The position numbers were made by a program, and so were the translations under genes. The notes under the pieces are model-generated. The model did not search any database. It worked only from the letters and a program-made list of their open reading frames with translations, and was not told the origin of the DNA. This document shows positions 27,177-37,503 of a DNA stretch of 64,000 bases, in pieces (positions within the stretch are counted from its first letter, which is position 1; each line of letters begins with the position of its first letter). This DNA comes from a virus. The DNA lies in the IMG/VR virus record IMGVR_UViG_3300020450_000017, positions 1-64,000 of that record; one strand, written 5' to 3'.

Positions 27177-27942
27177 AAGAATAGAAGATTATAATAAGGT
27201 ACTACCAATAGTAGAAATATATCGTTGTGTGCAAAGTGAGGGATCTCGTTTTGGGCGCCCTACTATTGCCGTTAGAACAACAGGTTGTACTCACCGCTGT
27301 TGGTTTGGTGAAGGGGGTTGGTGTGATAGTTGGTATACAAGTATTCACCCAGATAAAGGTACTTTTACTTTTAATGATATAATCGCTATTTATGACGAGA
27401 ACCCTCAAGTAAAGGAAATGATGCTTACGGGGGGTTCGCCTTCAATGCATTTTGCCTTAGTAAATGAAATTACACACTTTGCCAAAGAAAGAGGAATCCT
27501 CGTTACAATTGAAACCGAGGGATCCCATTTTCTCGAGACTGATTATCCGATTAATCTCATTTCTCTTAGCCCTAAGTTTTCTAATTCTGTGCCTAGGGTG
27601 GGTATTACTACTCCCGGTGGTAAAATTGTTGATGAAAGGTTTGTCAAAATTCATAATAGGCATAGATTACATTATGAAAACATTAGGAAAACTTTAGATT
27701 ATCATGAAGATTACCATTTTAAACCCGTTTGGGATGGTACAGATGAAAATTTAAAAGAAATAGAGGAATTTAGAGTTAAAATGGAAATTCCTAAGAATAA
27801 AACATTTGTAATGCCCGCAGGTGATACTCGTGAAACATTAGTTGAAATGTATCCTAAAGTATTTGAAATGGTAGCAGAACATGGTTATAATATGACGGGA
27901 AGAGATCATATTATAGCATACAACACAGAAAGGGGGGTTTAA
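27169..27942 (+). CDS. queE: QueE-like 7-carboxy-7-deazaguanine synthase (radical SAM)
   Basis: 257 residues. N-terminal LPIVEIYRCVQSEGSRFGRP and VRTTGCTHRC match QueE. The cluster cysteines appear as C40, C44 and C52 (CX3CX7C), an insertion relative to the usual CX3CX2C of radical SAM enzymes. The GGSP segment (MMLTGGSPS) and IETEGSH follow. It would convert 6-carboxytetrahydropterin to 7-carboxy-7-deazaguanine with S-adenosylmethionine and a 4Fe-4S cluster. TAATG coupling to the next small ORF. Confidence 0.87.
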   Translation: MRKRIEDYNKVLPIVEIYRCVQSEGSRFGRPTIAVRTTGCTHRCWFGEGGWCDSWYTSIHPDKGTFTFNDIIAIYDENPQVKEMMLTGGSPSMHFALVNEITHFAKERGILVTIETEGSHFLETDYPINLISLSPKFSNSVPRVGITTPGGKIVDERFVKIHNRHRLHYENIRKTLDYHEDYHFKPVWDGTDENLKEIEEFRVKMEIPKNKTFVMPAGDTRETLVEMYPKVFEMVAEHGYNMTGRDHIIAYNTERGV

Positions 27943-28085
27943 TGAAGGAACAAGCACTTGAGATTTTAGAAGAAATAAGAGATAATGTTACTATATGCTG
28001 TGCTGTAACTATGGAACCTGATGAGGTAGAAGAATTAATAGATAAGTTAAAAAAAGTTATAGAAGAAGAATGGAACAAGCAATAA
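27942..28085 (+). CDS. Small acidic hypothetical protein
   Basis: 47 residues beginning MKEQALEILEEIRDN, TAATG-coupled to queE and overlapping the next gene by 16 bases. It is helical and acidic with a CC pair at 19-20. Coding is supported by exact fit between its neighbours; function unknown. Confidence 0.55.
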   Translation: MKEQALEILEEIRDNVTICCAVTMEPDEVEELIDKLKKVIEEEWNKQ

Positions 28086-28582
28086 GTGAAAAAGATTTAG
28101 ATATTAAAATTAAAATCTTAGCTAAACAAATAAATGATGAACATAGAGGTGATCCTACTCCTATTGTAATGGTGTGTATATTAAATGGGGGATTTATGTT
28201 TTTTAGTGATTTAGTAAAAGAAATAGAGATTCCTGTTGAAATAGATTTTATTCGTTGTAAATCTTATTTTGGTAGAAAACAAGGTGATTTAGTTGTGTCA
28301 AAAGATCTAGAAACTAAAATTAAAGGTAAACATGTTTATTTAGTAGATGATATTTTAGATTCTGGAAATACTATGGTAGCTGTTAAAAAATTTCTATCTG
28401 TTAAAGAACCTAAATCAATAACTCCAGTAGTAGCAATTTATAAAGAAAGTGTGGATTTTGATAGGGTTCTTCATATATTATATCAAGATGTAGATTCTAT
28501 ATTTGATCCTTGGTATATAGGATATGGTATGGATGATGATAAGGGACATAATAGAAATTTAAAAACAATTTATACTATATAA
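28070..28582 (+). CDS. Purine phosphoribosyltransferase (hypoxanthine-guanine type)
   Basis: 170 residues, the usual length for Hpt. The PRPP-binding loop reads VYLVDDILDSGNTM, and CILNGGFMFFSDLV plus IDFIRCKSYFG are typical of the family; FDPWYIGYGMD near the end fits the purine-binding hood. It joins PRPP to hypoxanthine or guanine. Its place between queE and folE raises the question whether it salvages guanine released by base exchange, or acts on a deazapurine (inference). TAATG overlap with folE. Confidence 0.82.
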   Translation: MEQAISEKDLDIKIKILAKQINDEHRGDPTPIVMVCILNGGFMFFSDLVKEIEIPVEIDFIRCKSYFGRKQGDLVVSKDLETKIKGKHVYLVDDILDSGNTMVAVKKFLSVKEPKSITPVVAIYKESVDFDRVLHILYQDVDSIFDPWYIGYGMDDDKGHNRNLKTIYTI

Positions 28583-29277
28583 TGGAGAATAAGAGAAGAA
28601 AAGTACACGAAGAATTAGAAGTAGTACAAACAGGTTTTGCAAACGGTGTTGCTGAAGGTTTTCCACTCCAACAATCAGAAAAAGATAAGATGATTGATGA
28701 AGCCGAAGTAGCATATGGTAAATTTTTAGATGCTTTAAAATGTGATTGGAGAAACGATCCCAACTCAATGGAAACTCCAAGACGTGTTGCTAAAGCTTAT
28801 GTAAATGATTTATGGGCGGGACGTTATACAGCTATGTCGCCTATAACTTCTTTTCCAAGTGATGGTTATGATGGAGTTATTATAGAAAGAAACATACCCC
28901 TTACATCTATGTGTTCCCACCACCACCAAACAATTGGGGGTGTAGTCCATATTGGGTATATTGCGGGGACAGAAGGGCAAGTAATTGGTTTATCTAAATT
29001 AAATCGTATTGTAGAATTATTTGGCCGTAGGGGGGCAATTCAAGAACAACTAACCTCTGCAATTCATAATGCTGTAGATAAGATTACTGAAGGTAATAAA
29101 GGTGTTATTGTTACAATTGTAGGTACTCACAATTGTGTTAGTTGTAGAGGTGTTAAACACCAAGGTGCAGCAATGGTTACTACCAAAGCATCAGGCGCAT
29201 TTAGAGATGATACAAATCAAGCACGTAAAGAGTTCTTCGACAGCTTGAAAATTAATAATGGAGGACACAATATTTAA
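28582..29277 (+). CDS. folE: GTP cyclohydrolase I
   Basis: 231 residues (E. coli FolE: 222). Zinc and active-site residues are present: C111 and H114 in MCSHHHQT, and C185 in THNCVSCRG; TPRRVAKAY and IPLTSMCSHHH are family signatures. It converts GTP to dihydroneopterin triphosphate, the first step towards both folate and preQ0. Position at the end of the queD-dpdA-queC-queE operon argues for the deazaguanine route. Confidence 0.93.
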   Translation: MENKRRKVHEELEVVQTGFANGVAEGFPLQQSEKDKMIDEAEVAYGKFLDALKCDWRNDPNSMETPRRVAKAYVNDLWAGRYTAMSPITSFPSDGYDGVIIERNIPLTSMCSHHHQTIGGVVHIGYIAGTEGQVIGLSKLNRIVELFGRRGAIQEQLTSAIHNAVDKITEGNKGVIVTIVGTHNCVSCRGVKHQGAAMVTTKASGAFRDDTNQARKEFFDSLKINNGGHNI

Positions 29278-29282
29278 AAGTT

Positions 29283-29432
29283 ATGTTAGAGTTTTTATAC
29301 CACGCACTCGGAATTTGTGGTGAGCACGATCACCCACACTTAATTAACCTTGGCTTTTTAGCAGCTGGGGTATACGCAATCATTAAAATATCAAATAATT
29401 ATGGCATATTGGCTAGCAAAAGTAAAGGTTGA
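29283..29432 (+). CDS. Small hydrophobic hypothetical protein
   Basis: 49 residues starting MLEFLYHALGICGEHDH. A hydrophobic stretch (about 21-35) follows a His-rich turn. Similar short proteins with an LG-CGEH pattern occur in marine phages. It fills the gap after folE and overlaps the next gene by 32 bases. Function unknown. Confidence 0.55.
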   Translation: MLEFLYHALGICGEHDHPHLINLGFLAAGVYAIIKISNNYGILASKSKG

Positions 29433-29601
29433 AGAGGAAACCTCCCGTGGCGCTATGAGATGGACCACTGAACAATTCCTTGTTAATGCAGAAAATGCAA
29501 CAGACGCAGAAGTTAAATTAACTGAAGAATATTCATCATACCCACATGATTGGCATGTTGATCAGTTAAAGCAAATTAAACTAGTAAAAGTTATTGAGTG
29601 A
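29401..29601 (+). CDS. DUF4494-like small protein
   Basis: 66 residues. The layout (WLAKVKVEEET, TEQFLVNAENATDAEVKLTEE) resembles DUF4494, a small domain common in Bacteroidota and their phages. If correct it supports the host guess. Overlaps the next gene through TGATG. Confidence 0.55.
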   Translation: MAYWLAKVKVEEETSRGAMRWTTEQFLVNAENATDAEVKLTEEYSSYPHDWHVDQLKQIKLVKVIE

Positions 29602-30092
29602 TGAATAAAGTACCATTTGTAGATGAAGTGGAGGAATTTAATTTGTTAATGAATAAACCTAACAATTATGAGCCCACAATACCAGAAAAAAAGGAATGGG
29701 AGTTTGTATACAACTTCGTCCTGGAAGAACTTGAGGAATATAGAGAAGCATGTGAACGAGGTGACATCGTTGAGATTTTGGACGCTTTGTGCGACATTGC
29801 TTATGTCTCATTGGGGAATGGAACTATGTTACATGGCCTTAAGGATAAAATTTGGCCCGCTTATCAAGAAGTACAAGCCTCTAACCTATCTAAGGCTTGC
29901 AAAACTGAAGATGAAGCACGAGAAACGGTTAAAAAGAGATCCGAAGAACAAGGTGAGCCCTGCCACTATGAAATGGTCGGTGATAAGTATATTGTATACC
30001 GTACGCGTGACAGAAAAGTTATGAAAAATATTAATTATTTTAGACCAGACTTAAAACAGTTTTTTAATGAAAATGAATTAAAAAATGTCTGA
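29601..30092 (+). CDS. MazG-like nucleotide pyrophosphohydrolase
   Basis: 163 residues from the ATG at 29601, which overlaps the previous stop as TGATG (a GTG three bases earlier is less likely). VLEELEEYREACERGDIVEI followed by DALCDIAYV carries the EExxE...ExxD metal site of all-alpha NTP pyrophosphatases. These clear (d)NTPs or lower alarmone levels; phage versions are common. The C-terminal 60 residues are extra and include a DRKVMKN basic patch. Confidence 0.75.
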   Translation: MNKVPFVDEVEEFNLLMNKPNNYEPTIPEKKEWEFVYNFVLEELEEYREACERGDIVEILDALCDIAYVSLGNGTMLHGLKDKIWPAYQEVQASNLSKACKTEDEARETVKKRSEEQGEPCHYEMVGDKYIVYRTRDRKVMKNINYFRPDLKQFFNENELKNV

Positions 30093-30339
30093 TAGAGAAA
30101 TAATGAATTCAAAAGGTTTTAAAAAGAATAAAATGCCAATTAATTTTGATCCAAAACAACCCAAAGTACAAGTAAAAAATATTGACCAAATGCCTGACCA
30201 AAAATGGCATCGTAGAATTTCGTTTCTTAAATCAGGAATCAGGATTGTAGGTTATGTTTTTATCCCATTTAATTTAATCGCTGCTACAGCATTACTTGTT
30301 GTAAGTGAAGTAGTAGGAATTATAGAAGAATTAGTATGA
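30085..30339 (+). CDS. Small membrane protein
   Basis: 84 residues. The first half is basic and soluble; residues about 53-80 (GYVFIPFNLIAATALLVVSE) form one membrane helix. Overlaps both neighbours. Function unknown. Confidence 0.55.
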   Translation: MSDREIMNSKGFKKNKMPINFDPKQPKVQVKNIDQMPDQKWHRRISFLKSGIRIVGYVFIPFNLIAATALLVVSEVVGIIEELV

Positions 30340-30587
30340 AAAAGTTTTTATATTTTAGTGCCCCCTGGTGTGGGCCTTGTGAACAATTAAGTCCTGTTAT
30401 GGATGAACTTCATGCAGAAGGAATGACAGTCCAAAAAATTGATGTAGATTCTAACCCTGAAATTGTCCAATCATTTAATATTAGAAACGTTCCTACTGTA
30501 ATTTTACAAGTAGATAACGTAGAAAAGGGAAGGAAAATTGGCCTTGCGTCAAAATCTATGTATATTGACCTATATAATCAAGGTTAA
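30336..30587 (+). CDS. Thioredoxin/glutaredoxin-like protein
   Basis: 83 residues, shorter than E. coli thioredoxin (109). The active site is WCGPC in YFSAPWCGPCEQL, and the cis-proline loop is NVPTVI. It reduces disulfides; here the probable client is the phage ribonucleotide reductase. TAATG-type coupling to the DNA polymerase gene follows. Confidence 0.88.
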   Translation: MKKFLYFSAPWCGPCEQLSPVMDELHAEGMTVQKIDVDSNPEIVQSFNIRNVPTVILQVDNVEKGRKIGLASKSMYIDLYNQG

Positions 30588-32302
30588 TGTATAAAAATTG
30601 TTATGTTCAAAGAGGTGAAGAATGGAATCATTATAGAATCCATTTATGGACTGATGAGGGATACTCTATAGAAGATTACCAAAATTATGGTTATTTAGAA
30701 TGTACAGATAGTGCTGCTACTCATATTGGCCTTAAAGGAGAAAATCTTAAGAGGGTATTTAATTGGGAAAGAAATGACCCTCGTATGCACTATTCTGATC
30801 ATACTAGGGGAAATATTCACACTAAATTTCTTATAGACAAATATGGTGATGATGATACTCCCTCGGTAACTCATAGAGAAGTATTTTTTGATATTGAGAT
30901 TGAGATAGGAGGTGCTCTTACCCCTGAATATATCAAAAAAGCCCCTAAACCAGTTACTTCAATTGCCCTTTGGGATAAACAATTAGATGATTGGAAAATC
31001 ATTATCCTAGATAAGGATAATAATATTGAACATACAGTTGATAAACAGGGGAGAGAAGTAATCCCTGTTAAGAGAGAATCTGATTTACTAGAAAAATTTC
31101 TTAACACATTAGAAGAGATAGAACCAGATATCCTTATAGGATATAATAGTGATTATTTCGACATTCCTTATCTTTACTATAGAATTAAAAATACATTAGG
31201 AGATAGATATGCTAATAGAATGTCTCCTATTAAAATAGTAGAAGAACAAACATGGAATGAAGATGTACCTATCAGAATAGCCGGAGTTACTTCTCTTGAT
31301 TATATGCGCTTACATAAAAAGTATAGTTTTAAAGATGAACCATCTTTTAAATTAGATGCTTTAGGTGAAAAATATGTTGGTCAAAAGAAGATTGAATATG
31401 AAGGTTCACTTGATAGGTTATTTGCAGAGGATAAAGAAAAATTTATTGAATATAACTTTGTTGATGTTTTAATACTTAAAAAACTAGACGAAAAATTTCA
31501 ATATATTGATCTAACTAAAAACCTTGCCCATAAAGGAAAAGTGTTATATGAAGAAGTGTATTTATCTTCTAAAATTCAGGATGGTGCTATTTCAAGTTGG
31601 TTATTATCTGAAAATATTATTCCACCTAATAAGGACTTAGACCCACTTACTAAGAAAAATTATGCAGGTGGTTATTTATTTTGCCCTAAAACAGGTATTT
31701 ACAATTATATGTTTGATGAAGACCTTACATCACTATACCCTTCTATTATCATGTCTTTAAATATAGGCAAGGAAACTTATGTAGGTAGAGTATTAGATTT
31801 ATTTGATGATAGGAATAATAGATTAGGTTTAAACGACTTAGAAAAAATGGTCAACGAAGACCCCGAAAAAGAGATGCCTGTTGAAAATCTTCAACGTAAA
31901 CAAAATTATATGAAGGTTAAAGATGTTATAGATACTATCAAAAAGAATAATCTATCTGTAACAGCTAATGGTGTTATGTTTAGAACAGATAAACCATCTA
32001 CTCTAAATGTTATTCTGGATAAATGGTTTGATGAAAGGGTAATGTATAAGAAAGCTATGAAAAAAGCTTATAAAAATGGTAATAAAAAAGAAGGTGAATT
32101 AAATCATCTTAAGCAATATACTATGAAAATTTTGCTTAACTCACTTTATGGTGCTACCGCTTTACCATCATTTAGGTATGGTAGTGTTATTTTATCTGAA
32201 GGCATCACACTTACAGGACAACGTATCATTCAAGAATCGGCTTTATTTGCAAATACACATATGAATAAGGTATTACGAGGAGAATTAAAATTAGAATTAT
32301 GA
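30587..32302 (+). CDS. Family B DNA polymerase, N-terminal piece (gp43A)
   Basis: 571 residues. It carries the 3'-5' exonuclease motifs (FFDIEIEI with D102 and E104; IGYNSDYFDIPYL; YNFVDVLILKKLD) and palm motif A, DLTSLYPS with catalytic D379, then motif B near KILLNSLYGA. The protein stops just before motif C, which is on the next gene. T4 gp43 is a single 898-residue chain; the two pieces here total 877. The pieces must assemble to be active. The ATGA overlap would give balanced synthesis. Confidence 0.92.
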   Translation: MYKNCYVQRGEEWNHYRIHLWTDEGYSIEDYQNYGYLECTDSAATHIGLKGENLKRVFNWERNDPRMHYSDHTRGNIHTKFLIDKYGDDDTPSVTHREVFFDIEIEIGGALTPEYIKKAPKPVTSIALWDKQLDDWKIIILDKDNNIEHTVDKQGREVIPVKRESDLLEKFLNTLEEIEPDILIGYNSDYFDIPYLYYRIKNTLGDRYANRMSPIKIVEEQTWNEDVPIRIAGVTSLDYMRLHKKYSFKDEPSFKLDALGEKYVGQKKIEYEGSLDRLFAEDKEKFIEYNFVDVLILKKLDEKFQYIDLTKNLAHKGKVLYEEVYLSSKIQDGAISSWLLSENIIPPNKDLDPLTKKNYAGGYLFCPKTGIYNYMFDEDLTSLYPSIIMSLNIGKETYVGRVLDLFDDRNNRLGLNDLEKMVNEDPEKEMPVENLQRKQNYMKVKDVIDTIKKNNLSVTANGVMFRTDKPSTLNVILDKWFDERVMYKKAMKKAYKNGNKKEGELNHLKQYTMKILLNSLYGATALPSFRYGSVILSEGITLTGQRIIQESALFANTHMNKVLRGELKLEL

Positions 32303-33219
32303 AAGAAGAAATACCATGGTGGATCTGTAATGAGGAAGATAAAAACTTCTGCACATATGTGGATACAGATTCTAATTATTTTCATGCTGAACCACTTTTG
32401 AAGCACTTATATCCTAATTTTTCAGAATTACCTGCTGAAGAACAGGACGATTTACTTGAAAAAATGGCTTTAAAATACCAAGATTTAATTACAGAATATT
32501 ATGATACTTTAGCTAGGGAAGCATTTAATATAGATAAACACCGTTTAGAAATGAAAACGGAGTGCACTATTCGTTCTGGTTTTTTCTCAGGTAAAAGAAG
32601 ATATGCACAATATATTACTAAAAAAGAAGGTATTAAAGTAGAAGATATAGATGTTAAAGGTCTTGATTTTATGAAATCAAATTTCCCTCCCCTATTTAAA
32701 AAATTCTTTAATGGTATTTTAGATAAAATCCTATTTGGTGCTACTAGAAATGAAATCGATCAGGAAATTTTAGAGTTTAAAAATAGTTTAGATACATTAC
32801 CTCTAGAGTTACTAGGTAAGCCAACAGGAGTAAAGGATATTAAAAAGTATATTGAACGTCCCCCGGGTGCTGGAAATATATTTACTACCCTTAAAACCGG
32901 GGCCCCTGTAAATGTTAAAGCAGCAGTTAGATATAACGATTTCCTTAAATTTAAGGGTTTAGATAAAAAACACTCTCAAATAGTTGCTGGTGATAAAATC
33001 AAATGGGTTTATTTAAAAGATAATCCTTATAAAATTGATACTATGGGTTTCTTAGATTTTGATTTTCCAGAAGAAATTCGTACATTTGTAGAGCAATATA
33101 TTGATAGAGATAAAGCATTTGATTCTATACTTAAAAATAAGCTAGAATCATTTTATAAAGACTTAAGTTGGGGTAGTTTAACCCTTAATACACATGTAAA
33201 CAATTTTTTCTCATTCTAA
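32299..33219 (+). CDS. Family B DNA polymerase, C-terminal piece (gp43B)
   Basis: 306 residues. Motif C, TYVDTDSNY with D22 and D24, opens this piece; the rest is palm and thumb, with ECTIRSGFFSGKRRYAQYI corresponding to the KKRY region after motif C. The last residues (NNFFSF) resemble the clamp-binding tail of T4 polymerases. It has no independent polymerase activity by itself, since catalytic D379 is on the other chain. TAATG coupling to the clamp gene. Confidence 0.92.
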   Translation: MKEEIPWWICNEEDKNFCTYVDTDSNYFHAEPLLKHLYPNFSELPAEEQDDLLEKMALKYQDLITEYYDTLAREAFNIDKHRLEMKTECTIRSGFFSGKRRYAQYITKKEGIKVEDIDVKGLDFMKSNFPPLFKKFFNGILDKILFGATRNEIDQEILEFKNSLDTLPLELLGKPTGVKDIKKYIERPPGAGNIFTTLKTGAPVNVKAAVRYNDFLKFKGLDKKHSQIVAGDKIKWVYLKDNPYKIDTMGFLDFDFPEEIRTFVEQYIDRDKAFDSILKNKLESFYKDLSWGSLTLNTHVNNFFSF

Positions 33220-33947
33220 TGACAGATAAAAGAATAATAGATAGTTTTATAGGCAAATACCACTTAGGGGGCAATATAGAACGAACTAAATGGGTTTCAG
33301 ATGGTGAATCCCTTAAAGCTGATTTTATAAACGATTCACAAAATTTAGTAGGTAAAGTAGTATCTAAAAAATTTAAATTTCCAATAGGGGAATTTGGCAT
33401 TTACAGTACTTCTACTTTAAGTAAAATGTTAGGAATCCTCGAAAACGAGGTTATGTTTGACATAATAAAAGAGGGAGGAACACCTGCTAGGTTTAATATA
33501 GGTGATACTGCTATGGATATTAAGTTTAATTTAGCAGACCCACAAGTTATTCCTAATGTTCCTTCCATTAATAAAACAGAAGGTAATATTTATGTGGAAT
33601 TAACTGAAGAATTTACTACACGTTTTATTAAATCTAAAGACGCAGTAGGCGAAGAAGTGTTTTATGTTTCTACCCAAGACGGATTTACTTCACCTGAAGT
33701 AAAACTTACTATAGGAAATAGTACGTCTAATTCAGTATCATTTGCCGCCCATATAGAACCTGGTAGTGCTGAAGTAGAATTAGATAATATACCTTTTAAT
33801 GCAGATTTAGTTAAAGAAATATTCAAACATAATAAACGCTTTGAATTAGGTTGGATGGATATAAATCCAAAAGGATTAATGTCTTTTGCATTTAAATTTG
33901 GAGACCTAGAAAGTAATTATTATCTTGTAAGAAATCAAAATCAATAA
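33219..33947 (+). CDS. Sliding clamp (T4 gp45-like)
   Basis: 242 residues (T4 gp45: 228). Two similar beta-rich halves and its position directly after the polymerase identify it; segments such as FGIYSTSTLSKMLGIL and FNADLVKEIF fit the family. It forms a ring that holds the polymerase on DNA; in T4 it also activates late transcription. Confidence 0.82.
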   Translation: MTDKRIIDSFIGKYHLGGNIERTKWVSDGESLKADFINDSQNLVGKVVSKKFKFPIGEFGIYSTSTLSKMLGILENEVMFDIIKEGGTPARFNIGDTAMDIKFNLADPQVIPNVPSINKTEGNIYVELTEEFTTRFIKSKDAVGEEVFYVSTQDGFTSPEVKLTIGNSTSNSVSFAAHIEPGSAEVELDNIPFNADLVKEIFKHNKRFELGWMDINPKGLMSFAFKFGDLESNYYLVRNQNQ

Positions 33948-33950
33948 TAA

Positions 33951-34247
33951 ATGGAAAATATCCCAATTACACCGTTGGCTGATCGTGTGTTGATCCAACC
34001 GATTGAAGCTGAAGAATCAACCTACGGGAACATTGTTGTTCCTGATATGGGTAAGGATCGTCCTGACTTTGGAAATGTACTTGCAGTTGGTCCTGGCCGT
34101 TATGACAATAATGGTAATTTGGTCCCTATGCGGGTTGAAGTAGGACAAAAAGTTATTATGCCTAAGTACGGGGCAAATACCGTAGAAATTGAAGGTGAGG
34201 AATATGTTCTTGCCTCGGAATCAGAAATTTTAGGATTTATAAATTAA
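33951..34247 (+). CDS. groES: Co-chaperonin GroES
   Basis: 98 residues, full length. PLADRVLIQPIEAEES opens the protein, a mobile loop follows (STYGNIVVPDMGKDRP), and KVIMPKYGANTVEIEGEEY closes it. It caps the GroEL ring. This is a true GroES sequence, unlike T4 gp31, which is a highly diverged functional substitute. Six bases separate it from groEL. Confidence 0.95.
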   Translation: MENIPITPLADRVLIQPIEAEESTYGNIVVPDMGKDRPDFGNVLAVGPGRYDNNGNLVPMRVEVGQKVIMPKYGANTVEIEGEEYVLASESEILGFIN

Positions 34248-34250
34248 TAA

Positions 34251-35866
<1,616 letters not shown>

Positions 35867-35867
<1 letters not shown>

Positions 35868-36757
35868 TGGATTTATTTGTAGAAAAATATAGACCCCAAG
35901 ATTTAAATGGGTTTGTAGGAGACGATACTATTCGTCTTAAAATCCAAGAGTACCTTAAAACAGGTAAACTACAAAATCTACTATTGTTTGGTCCAGCGGG
36001 GACAGGAAAAACCTCGCTGGCCAAACTAATAGTAGGGCAACTGGGTGCGGATCACCTTTATATTAATGCCTCAGATGAAAGGGGTATTGACACAATTAGA
36101 GATAAAATTATCCCTTTTGCTTCTAGTATTGGGTTTAATGGATTAAAAGTAGTTATATTAGATGAATCAGATTACCTCACAGCCCAAGCACAGGCAACTC
36201 TTCGAAATGTTATGGAAAGTTTCAGCGCATCCTGTAGGTTCATTCTTACTTGCAATTACCTTGATCGTATCATTTCTCCCCTTCAGTCTCGTTGTATGGC
36301 TTTTGGAATTACTCCTCCTTCTAAAAAAGAAGTGGGACAACATGTTCTCCAAATCTGTGAAAGTGAAGGAATTAACTATACTAAGGAAGATCTGGGACAA
36401 GTAATTATTACTCATTACCCCGATATTAGAAAAATCCTTAATACCTTACAGGGCAGTTTAAAAGATAATCAATTAGTATTAGATACTAAATCCCTTAAAA
36501 ATACTGATTTTGAAAATAAAGTAGTTAATGGATTAAAAAATAAAACCCCTCTTAAAGATATAAGACAAATGATAGCAGATAGTGGTGCTACACAATTTGA
36601 ATCCTTATTTAGGTGTCTTTATGATAATGTAGAGGAATATACTACAAATATAGGTGATGCGATAATTATAATAGCTCAGTATCAATATGAGTATGGATTT
36701 GTAGTAGATAAAGAAATCTGTATTGCCGCAATGTTAAATAAATTATTAAAGTTATGA
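35867..36757 (+). CDS. Clamp loader large subunit (T4 gp44-like)
   Basis: 296 residues (T4 gp44: 319). AAA+ motifs: VEKYRPQDLNGFVG, Walker A GPAGTGKTS, Walker B VVILDESDYL, sensor 1 FILTCNYLDRI, and the SRC arginine finger (LQSRCMAF). It opens and loads the clamp at primer ends with gp62. Its partner gene lies two small ORFs downstream. Confidence 0.93.
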
Positions 36758-36885
36758 GTGTAAATTCACAAAGACAAAATTATGAACAATTCCAAGAATG
36801 GTATAAGTGGTTTAATAAAAAATATAATAGGTTTCATAAACTTAGATTTAAAAAGCCTGTAAAGAAAAATTATTATAATAGCTAA
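36754..36885 (+). CDS. Small basic hypothetical protein
   Basis: 43 residues, rich in Lys, Asn, Tyr and Phe (MSVNSQRQNYEQFQEWYKWF at the start). ATGA overlap with the clamp loader gene and TAATG overlap with the next gene show that it fills the gap exactly. Function unknown. Confidence 0.6.
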   Translation: MSVNSQRQNYEQFQEWYKWFNKKYNRFHKLRFKKPVKKNYYNS

Positions 36886-37103
36886 TGCAACAACAAAATT
36901 TTAATTTAGATCTTAGCCAAACTACTCCGGTAATATGTGAAAAATGTAGGCACGAACATTTTATTGAAGTTAACATAATACGTAAACTATCTCCTATGCT
37001 ATCGCCAACAGGACAACCAGCATTAATTCCTATTCCTGTTTATGCCTGTTCTAAATGTAGTCATGTAAATGAAGAATTCCTCCCGAAAGATGACGCCCTT
37101 TGA
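36885..37103 (+). CDS. Small zinc-ribbon protein
   Basis: 72 residues. Two Cys pairs, CEKC and CSKC, spaced about 35 residues apart, form a probable zinc ribbon. Similar small proteins beside clamp loader genes occur in T4-like marine phages. Role unknown. Confidence 0.65.
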   Translation: MQQQNFNLDLSQTTPVICEKCRHEHFIEVNIIRKLSPMLSPTGQPALIPIPVYACSKCSHVNEEFLPKDDAL

Positions 37104-37503
37104 TTTTTTAAAATTAGTACACGATAAAAAAATTAAATGGGAAGACCTTAATGAAGACGAACAAAAAACCTATAATAAATTTATTATTAATAGGGCGTTA
37201 GGGTTTAATAATAATATGTTAGATATAGTAAATCGTTTACAAGGATATGATGTTACTCCAAAAGAATCTTTTAAATACTACCAATCTATGACTGGTAATA
37301 AATTTAGGTTTAATAAGTGGATTAAAGGAAGCAAAGAAAAATCTTTTAACTCTGAATTATTACTTAAGATTGCTAATTATCTAGAGTGTTCTAAAAAACA
37401 AGCTAGTGAATATTTAAATATTCTATCTAAAAAAGAAACTAAAAATTTACTTAAACATATAGGTTTACAAGATTCTGAAATCAAGAAATTAATGAAAAAA
37501 TGA
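37090..37503 (+). CDS. Clamp loader small subunit (T4 gp62-like)
   Basis: 137 residues from MTPFDFLKLV; a start 21 bases earlier would overlap the previous gene more. The pattern of INRALGF, a VN-LQ helix, then FKYYQSM...RFNKWIKG, and a helical end with ASEYLNILS fits diverged gp62 of marine T4-like phages, and its place near gp44 agrees. Gp62 joins four gp44 subunits in the loader. Confidence 0.65.
   Translation: MTPFDFLKLVHDKKIKWEDLNEDEQKTYNKFIINRALGFNNNMLDIVNRLQGYDVTPKESFKYYQSMTGNKFRFNKWIKGSKEKSFNSELLLKIANYLECSKKQASEYLNILSKKETKNLLKHIGLQDSEIKKLMKK

Noticed and set aside
29668-30024. 118-codon + strand frame within the MazG-like gene
   Set aside because: Overlaps a gene with clear catalytic motifs in another frame; no independent support.
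32290-32310. Homing endonuclease or intron between the two polymerase genes
   Set aside because: The genes overlap by four bases, so there is no room for an insert.
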